Source: Nymphalis io
Taxonomy: Eukaryota; Arthropoda; Insecta; Lepidoptera; Nymphalidae
Assembly: GCF_905147045.1 (NCBI RefSeq)
Contig: NC_065916.1
Span: 6,116,468-6,180,467 of the forward strand
Length of the DNA stretch: 64,000 nucleotides
Direction of reading: 5' to 3'
The notes below the pieces were generated by a model. It was not told where the DNA came from. It did not search any database and saw nothing but the letters and a program-made list of their open reading frames with translations. The position numbers and the translations under genes were made by a program. How positions within the stretch are numbered: position 1 is the first letter of the stretch; each line of letters starts with the position of its first letter. Positions 11,101-20,100 of the stretch are shown piece by piece.

Positions 11101-14100
11101 TGCTAGCTCTTTCAGGACCGGAGTCCCGCCTGCCTTAAGCAACTCTGTTGTGATTCCGTCATCTCCCGGAGCTTTGTTGTTTTTAAGCTGTTCTAGAGCC
11201 GCCCTAATCTCTCCTTGGTCAACGACCGGGAGCTCCTCGGAGTAATGGCGCATAAGAGGGGCGCGCTGGTCATCAATACTGATTCCCACGGGTTTATCCG
11301 ATCTTGAAGAGAACAACTGCCCATAAAACCTCTCTACTTCTCCGATAATCTCAGGCCTAGAGGTAACGACCCCACCATTTTCAGTTTTAAGTTTTGTCAG
11401 ACGCGGCCTCCCAAACTTGCGAGCGAACACTTTCGATCCCCGATTTTGCTCAATCGCAGCCTTGATGGCACGGGTATTGGAGCGTCGGAGATCGCGTCGC
11501 GTCAGCGTTTTTATTGTTCGGTTTAAGGCCTTATCTGACAAAAACGATGGTAGTTCTCGTCGTTTTCTCATGAGCTCGAGTGTCTCAGCAGAGAGTTTTG
11601 GTGCGTTGTCTCTTCTCTGTGGCGGAAAACACTTGCGGGATGTGTTTTGCAGTATTTTGACCAGCGTGTCGGTTCTCTCATCAATGCTGCTTATGGTTTC
11701 CAACGCGGTAAATTGATTTTGAAGTTCCATTTGGAACTTTTCGGAGCCTTGAGCAGCTTGGAGCATGGTAGGTCGGAGAGTAGACCTCATCATTCTCGAT
11801 CTTTCGGCTTTTAAGTTGATATTTAGAGTGCCTCGAACCAAGCGGTGATCACTTCCGGTATTAAACTTGTTGATCACTGAAACATCTCTAAATATGTGCC
11901 TTTTATTCGAAATGATAAAGTCTATCTCGTTCCTTGTCACGTTATCGGGGCTTCGCCAGGTCCACCTCCTCTGAGGCTTTTTTTGAAAGAAAGAATTCAT
12001 CAAAAAAAGCCCCTGCGCTTCGAGAAAGTTTACCAGCATTTGCCCCCTGTGATTTCTGCAGCCCAAGCCGTAAGGTCCGACTTTCGATTCACCGCTATCT
12101 TGTACTCCCACTTTAGCATTAAAGTCTCCCATAACAACATTGTAGTGGGCCCTCGAGGTGTCGTTGAGGGCCTTTGCGATGTCCTCGTACATCGCTTCGA
12201 CCACATCATCAGAGTATGTCGAAGTTGGCGCATATACCTGTACAACCTTCAGGGAGTACCTGTCGGAAAGTTTTAGGACAAGGTACGCTACCCGGTTCGA
12301 CACACTACTGATTTCCACAATGCTGCTAATGAGATCCTTTTTGACTAGAAAACCGACACCACCCTGGGAGAGGTTATCACCTTCGCGGAAGTAGAGTAAG
12401 TTACCGGACTCTAGAGTTATCGTGTCCTCCCCCTGTCTTCGGACTTCAGATAACCCCAGTATATGCCAGTTTATATGACTTAACTCTACTTCTAATTCGG
12501 CGAGGTGATGGTCCAGCCTCATCGAGCGTCCATTATACGTTGCCATTTTCAGTCGTTTTATACGGTAGCCTGCCGTGAACCGGTGATTCTTAGCACCCCC
12601 TGCCCTGCCGATACCGCGACCGCTACCTTGGTCGGGCCTAGCGGGCTTGCCGGTAACTGGGGGCCTTTTTTTGGGCGCATCTGCCATTAAGGGAGGGGTT
12701 TGCCCATACTCGCCGCGCTGGGCAGGCGTGTTGGCGAGCGCAGTAGGGGGTAAGATGTTTATGGGAGGGGGGACGCTGCTGTATTATATATATATATTAT
12801 TATTTATATATTTTTTATACGATTTCGTAAAATTTATCGATAAAACATAAATGCAATGTTTCATTATTCGAAGGCGTTTTGATCAGTACAATATAAAAAA
12901 TTAAGTCTGATAAACTTTTTCTCGACACAATAGTTTGCCAAACTATCTTCGAAATATTATAATAATATATATTGGTATGATAAATTTTTAAATTTATCCG
13001 AAAAATAAAAAAAAAAATTAATAAACTATCACAAAATTAACTTATTATACACTAAATCTAGTCGTCTAGGTTTTTAAATTATTTAGTACTCTAAGATACC
13101 ATGTAATAAAACACAAGAGTAATTAAAAGGAGATATAATTAATGTAATGGCATTAAAAATAGCATCAGTCATATCATCTATCTTTCATCTTAACTCCGTT
13201 ACGTGCACCATTTTGATTTACGTTAATTTTAATGTCTCACTTGCTTACTGCCTTTTTTCACGCTGTGGAAACCTTCAGAAAGGTACCCAGCTCCCATGGG
13301 GGGAACTGGGTTATGTGAGATCCTTACTAAAACCATTGCGATGGCCGTCCTTGGCACGGATCGGAGAGGCTTGGTAGTTTTTCTGTCAGAAAATTCTCAG
13401 TAGCAGCCTGGAAGTTGGGAGTTTGTACACTCCCGTGCCTCGGAAAGCACGTAAAGCCATTGGTCCTGCGCCTAAACTCTTTTCGGTCGTGTCGAATTGC
13501 CGTCCGATCGGATTATGAGAGTTAGGGAATAGAGAGTGCACCCGTGTTTGCGCACCCACTCGTGCACTATAATATCTCCTGCACAGTTGGCTAATGTCTC
13601 TGAGATTGGCCACCGTGGCTGAAATCGGTCTAGAGGATTCTAAAAGATGTGTTATGTAAAGCTGTTAGTCGTTCCACTGAATATATAATACCGATATGTA
13701 TAATGCTTTTATTTCCAGCCCTCGGTCCTTTGTTACCGCAAATGAATGTCTTCGGGCGACAACTGGGCGTTTCTCCGGCGGTCATGGGGCTCGTAACGGC
13801 GGTTCTGCCCCTGCTGTGGGCGGTCGCTAAGCCCCTGTTCGGCTACGTTGTTGACTTTTGGCCGGTAAGTACAATTTATACGATATATTTATAAATAGAC
13901 AAATAAAATTATATATTAGCAATATATAACCCACTAAAACATAAATTGGGATATTTATTATTTATATCCGTTTTTATGATCAGCACGAACAGATAGACAG
14001 ACAAAAAATATGCTTTGTATCTTGTAACTTGCAAATAGGAATATTAATTTCAAAAAAGACTAATTTTAAAATCATAATTGTCATAAAGATCTAATATGTA

Positions 14101-17100
14101 AGATCATGAGTTGGTCATAAAAAGATTATTAGGTTTCTCTTAAAAAAATGTAGCAGTACAAACAGACAGATGAAGCAGAGAACTTTGTTTAGAAATATAT
14201 AATAATGACGGCAATGTTTTCTTCTTCTTTCAGAGTAAAAGGAAGTTAGTATTTATATTCTTAATCATAGTCATGACAGGTTCGTATTGTGGTCTTTGGT
14301 TTCTACCGATGCCTGAGGAAAGCGACAAATTGGAACCTCTCCTCGAATCAGTGTATAAATTAAACGAAACAGTCTACGTCAAAACGTATGACAACAACAC
14401 GGACGCCATCTTGGAGAAGTACACGTGTCATTGGAACTGCACCACAGATAATAATTTCCAAGTTTATCTGTCAAATTCGACGTTTATAAATACGATGTAT
14501 ACGGACACGAGGAATATATCTTGCTCGCTCTTAGATATGAGTTTAGACGACGTGAGACAAGGAGAATTGATATGTGTACCGAAAAATGATTGTAACCTCC
14601 TTTGTTATGAAGAATCAATAGAATTTAATAAGAATAAGAGTAAAAGAGAGGTCGGAAATTCGAAAGCGAATTCGGTATCTGTGTTAGAGAAGGATGGAAA
14701 TATAAAAATTCCTAAAACAATCGAATCGCAGGGTAGTTTTTATATGACAGTGACGTTTTGGGCGTTTGTTGTGTTAATGTGTATTGGGACTGTTGCGTTC
14801 AACGTTGCCAACTGTATAGGGGATGCTGTGTGCTTCGATGTTTTGGGTAAGTCCACATAGCTATGATATAAACTAGATAGGTAGATCATTCTAGAATGCG
14901 AAACTCTTTGGAAACCTCTGGATGGAACTCTTTACCAGCACGTGTTTCCCTCCTCTTACAACCCGGGTTCCTTCAAACGTGAAGAGGCATCTTACGGGCC
15001 GGTAAGGCGGCGGCGGCTGGTGCAGAACATTCTTTCTGACTGTACAGGCCGTCGTTGGGTTTGGACTCCTCTACCACTTACCATCAGGTGGAGTGGAGTA
15101 ATTTTTAATTGATCACTATCATCATGATCATTTTGCTAATTGCAGTGGTGCGTACCACCACCACTGATGAATCGAAGAAAAGAACTACGATGCCCCTCCC
15201 CCTATGGGCTATGGGAAAGTGAGTAACGAGATTGTTTGATAAATCACATTGTGCCCAAACACAATCACTTACATCAGCAGACCTGCTAATTTTTTTATGA
15301 CGAGATATTCTAATCTTAAAAAAAACTATTAGCATATTTTTTTCTTACATAAGGTCCGGAGCGCGGTTCGAAGTATGGGGCACAAAGAGCGTGGGGCACA
15401 GCGGGCTACGGTATCACGGCGCTTTTAGGGGGCTGGTTGGTTGACGCGATGTCAGATAAGCATAAGGATTTCACCCCGGCTTTCATCATAGCTATAGTAG
15501 CTACTTTCATCGATTTGGGCGCTTGTAGAAGACTAAACGTAAGGTCGCTTTGATATTTCTTTTTTTTTAATATAGGCTGGCTGACTATTTGGCAAAAAAA
15601 TCTTCTTTATTTAAGTACGCTTTTTCTTACGAGCACTTTTGAATGAATTTACTTGGTTGTAAATCTGGGTATTATTCAGCTTTGTTGTGTTTCGGTTTGA
15701 AGGGTGAGTAAGCCAGTGTAACTACAGTCAAAAGGGACATAACATCTTAATTCCCTTTTATTTCTTACGATGCCAATTTCTATGGATAGTGGTGACCACT
15801 TACCATTAGATAGCACATTTACCATACCTGACCATCCAGCTACCATCGTTATCGAGTCCAGACGATTCGGGGAAAGCTCTGAGGAAGGTGCTGAAGATAC
15901 CAAGGGTTTTGGTGTTCATAACGTTTGCAGTGGTAGCCGGGACGTTCGACAGCTTCATCATTTATTACATGTTCTGGTGAGTGGTTTTACGGTGGTGAAC
16001 CTAACACTTTAAAATTAAGGATAATAATTAACCAAACTATTATATTGTCCTTTTTGAGAAGAAGGTTTGGAGCTTATTCTAACCTCGTTCGTGGAATACA
16101 CATGTGGCAGAATTTCAGTGAAATTAGACACATGCATGTTTCCTCGCGATGTTTTCCTTCACCGTCATGCACGACATGAATTATAAACACAAATTAAGCC
16201 CATGAAAATTCATTGCTGCTTGCCCGGGTTTGAACCCACGATCATCGGTTAAGATGAAGGAAAGCCCACTTAAAACTCACCATTGGCTTGTAGATTAAAA
16301 ACAAAAAACAAAAAAAAATGTTTTACAACTTACATATTTATGTATGTAAGCTTGTATATATTAATAAGATCATAGAATAGGAATGGAACGGACAAATTTA
16401 GTTATACATTTATATCTTTATAATGTAACATATTTCTTCAAGGTTCCTCGAGGAGTTAGCCGAGGAGACGGGGACGGTAGCTAAGATCAAGCTGATTGAA
16501 GGCGTCGTGGTCGCAGCTCAGAGCTTCATCGGGGAGCTGTTGTTCTTTTTCTTCTCTGGTAAAACTTTTTACTTTATATTTAAAAGAAAAGCTGAATTAA
16601 AAAAAAAAAACTCGAATTGGTATTTTTGAAAATAGAACATCAAATCATAAGAATTGATGTAAATAAATCATTCAGTTACTCTTAAAAATCTAAATAACAC
16701 ATTTGAAAACATTCAATGGATCACAAGTCCCGCCAAAAATGAATTAATTTTTCAACAACAAAATGGCGGTATTAAATTAACGCGCGTTTTTTTTAACAAC
16801 GCAATTATACGGTTCTAGGAATCTTCTGTATTATACTAGCTGTTTGCCCGCTTCACTCGCGCTTATTCTATATAATATTATTAAAAAAAGGTAAAAATAG
16901 TTTTTGTATGTTTGTTTGTAATGAATAAACTCAAAAAAAGCTGTACTGATTTTAATAATTCTTTCACAGACAGAAAGCTACGTTATCAGCGACTAATATA
17001 ATCTGTATTTTATTTTTAAAAAATTGCTATAATGTAACCCAAGATATAATTTTTTTCTGTGAATTTTATTGAAAATACTTAAAATAATGTAATACATGTT

Positions 17101-20100
17101 TATAGTACTCATTTACTAGTGGTAGGGCTTTGTGCAAGCTCGTCTGGGTAGGTACCAACCACTCATCAGATATTCTACCCCAAAACAGCAGTACTTGATA
17201 TTGTTATGATACGATTTGAAGGGTGAGTGAGCCAGTGTAATAAAAGGTACAAGGGGCATAACATCGTAGTTTCGAAGGTTGGTGGCGCATTGGCGATGTA
17301 AGCGATGGTTAGCATCTCTTACAATGCGAATGTCTATGGGTGTTGGTGACCACTTACCCTCAGGTGGCAAAAATCAAGAGGCTATATATCTTACTATTAT
17401 AGTTAAGTCACAATAATATATTTCATAAAGTAATAACCCCTTTTCCTCGTTTTTTTTCTTTATTATGTTATATTGGCTGGTGTTTGAACATTGCCTGATA
17501 TAAAGCATCGACACGGCCTAGGACGTAGCAAAGCGTGCTAGAAAGCGTCCTTGAAGTAATTCGTTTACTCTGGATTTTAAGCAGAGAAAAGAAGATTATG
17601 TTAGAACAATAATAGCCTAAGGATCAAACCTGCGACTTCCAAATCGCGTGGCGCTAAGCCATTGATCTAGATAAAATAAAACAAAATCTCGCTCGCTCAA
17701 CAACGTTGTCTGTTAGCCTTGTTGCTCTAACAAGACTTCTTTAGATCTTATGATCTCCTGGTACTCCTGGTTTTATATACAATATATATGTACATTATCT
17801 GTCTATATTTATTTATAATTTTATTTCTATCTGCCTCATATGGTTGAAAATAAAAAATATATATAAAAAATAATGGTTGATAAAGTTGCGTATCCCGAGG
17901 TACTGGATTGGAATCCCGGGCAGGGCCGCTCGTTAAACAATGTCGTTAGCCTTGTTGCTCTAACAATGTAAGCGTTCGTGTTCAGTAAAACTTTCTTAGA
18001 TTTTATGATCTCCTGGTACTCCTGGTACTACATCATCTGTCTATATGAATTTTATTTTTTATCAACCCTCATTTGGTTGTAATTAAAAAACTTAAAAATC
18101 AGTTAATAATTGTGCTATTGACGCTTCATTCTTTGACGGCCGAATACTGAAACATCACATAAACATTAAAATGCAACTCAAATTTGAGTTACGCCGTTAA
18201 CTTAAAATTTCGCATACTCAAACGTAAATTTTGACTAACGCTTAAAGTATAATAAACGCCTCAAAATAAGAGTAGACTTTAAACACAACTCATTTGAATT
18301 TGATTAAACCTTCTTAGATTTTATGATCTCCTGGTACGTGTATATACATTGTAGTTTTACACAGCAATTATATATATAAATACAAATATAGGTGGATTAT
18401 ATTATAGATTTGCGTGTCCCGAGATACTGGATTCGAATCTCTTGAGTTGTCAACCTCTTTGCTCTAACAAGACTTTCACATATTTTATGATATCCTGGTA
18501 ATCTTGGTTTTATATATTACACATCTGTCTATATGAATTTTATTTTTTTGTTAATTAATATATATATAAAAGAATGGTTGATAAAGTTGCGTATCCCGAG
18601 GTACTGGATTCGAACCTGGGCAGGGCTAGTCGTTCGACATTGTTGTCAGCCCTGTTGTTCTAAGAATATAATAATAATAACAATAATGTTTATTTCTCTT
18701 CCCAAAAACAGACCTTAAATAATTATTAAAAGGTGAAATTTGTATTTAATTTTATGCATAGTCTAGAATGTGTGAAGGAGCTTGCTTGTGTCTGAGTTAG
18801 GTATATAAGTGGATTGACATTCGCGTTCAGTAAGAGTTTCTTAGTTTTTTTTTATCTCCTGGTAATTGAATATATATAGTAATTGGTATCTATCTATCTT
18901 ATTTATCTTATCTTGAAAATGTCTGCTTCGTTTGGTCTAGTGGCTAGCTGGTGGCAGATCCTAGGGTTTGATATGATATGAGGTACTGGATTAGAATCCT
19001 GAGCCGGGCCTTGCTGTTCTAACAAGATTAAAATTCGCGTTCAGTATGGCCTTCTTAGATTTTATGATCGCCTGGTACTTGGTATATATACTTAAAAAAA
19101 TAGTATACTTAAAAAATATAGTAATTGGTTGGTATACTTAAATAAATTGTATTTATATATATAATCTTATCTTTAAATTTGTTTGTAATTGTAATAGTTT
19201 GATCAATCTAGCTGGTGGTAGATCCCAAGGTCCTGGGTTCGATTCCTCGGAAATGGAGACCAGAAATGGAAGTGATCCTTATGTATATGTATATATTTGA
19301 TTTCAGGCAAAATAATCAAACGTTGGGGCTACGGGACGACGATCACCTTCTGCCTGTTTTGCTACAGCGTGAGATTGGCTCTCATCTCATTCATCCAGCA
19401 TCCCTGGCATCTCGTGTTTATTGAGGTATTAACTTGGCTAAAAATATTTTTATAAGTAAAACGTCTCTCAGTGTTTACATTATTATTGTTATGCTAACAC
19501 TACTCAAATTGTACTACTAGAAAATATACTACAAAAAAAAACATTTATTAAAAATAATAAATATTTGTCAAATTAAAACAAAAGAAAATATTTATCATTT
19601 TTGTGATTTAGGATTTAATTTATGTAATATGAACTCCATGATCAAAGTTACATTTTATTCCTTATAATTAATTATCAAGTATAGTTATCTAGTATTTATA
19701 TTTATACAATGTAAATATAAATAATCTCGATGGCGTTGCTAACGGTACTTATAAATGTCAGATGACGTCAGACGGCAATTCGGTCCAGAATGTTCTGCCC
19801 TTCCTTAAATTAATTTATTGATTTCCTTTCAATAACTATCAATTTCAATGTTTCAAATCTTTAAGCATCCCATGGTATTCCCATAGACAAAAACCCAAAG
19901 ACAAAACATCATAACTCAATTATTTGAGTCACGCCATTAACTTAAAATTTCGCATACTCAAACGTAAACGTTTGACTAACGCTTAAATTTCGGAGCGACA
20001 CAAAATAAGAGTAGCCTTTAAACACCACCATTTATTTGAATTTGATCAAACATTCTTAGATTTTATGATTTCCTGGTACAAGTATATATTTAGTACTTTT

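Larger units (their letters stand above)
5217..13718 (+). other. Transporter intron 1 (8.5 kb), repeat-filled
   Basis: The donor is 'tcgctg|gtaagt' and the acceptor 'tttatttccag|ccctcgg'. The intron carries families A, B, C, D and E, GC-rich elements and the intact RTE. The stretches 5217-5905, 6341-6960 and 8436-9690 show nothing beyond AT-rich sequence and faint repeat traces. Confidence 0.8.

Noticed and set aside
10367..12850. Several plus-strand ORFs of 60-126 codons within the RTE
   Set aside because: They lie antisense to the 987-aa ORF, have no family motifs and are shadows of its GC-rich coding sequence.
14273..14860. 195-aa ORF as a separate gene
   Set aside because: It is exon 3 of the transporter: the frame continues upstream to an acceptor at 14233 and is cut by a donor at 14847.
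17600..19260. Candidate tRNA genes from A and B box matches (also at families A, C and D)
   Set aside because: No intact cloverleaf with acceptor stem could be drawn; every match belongs to a repeated SINE-like unit.
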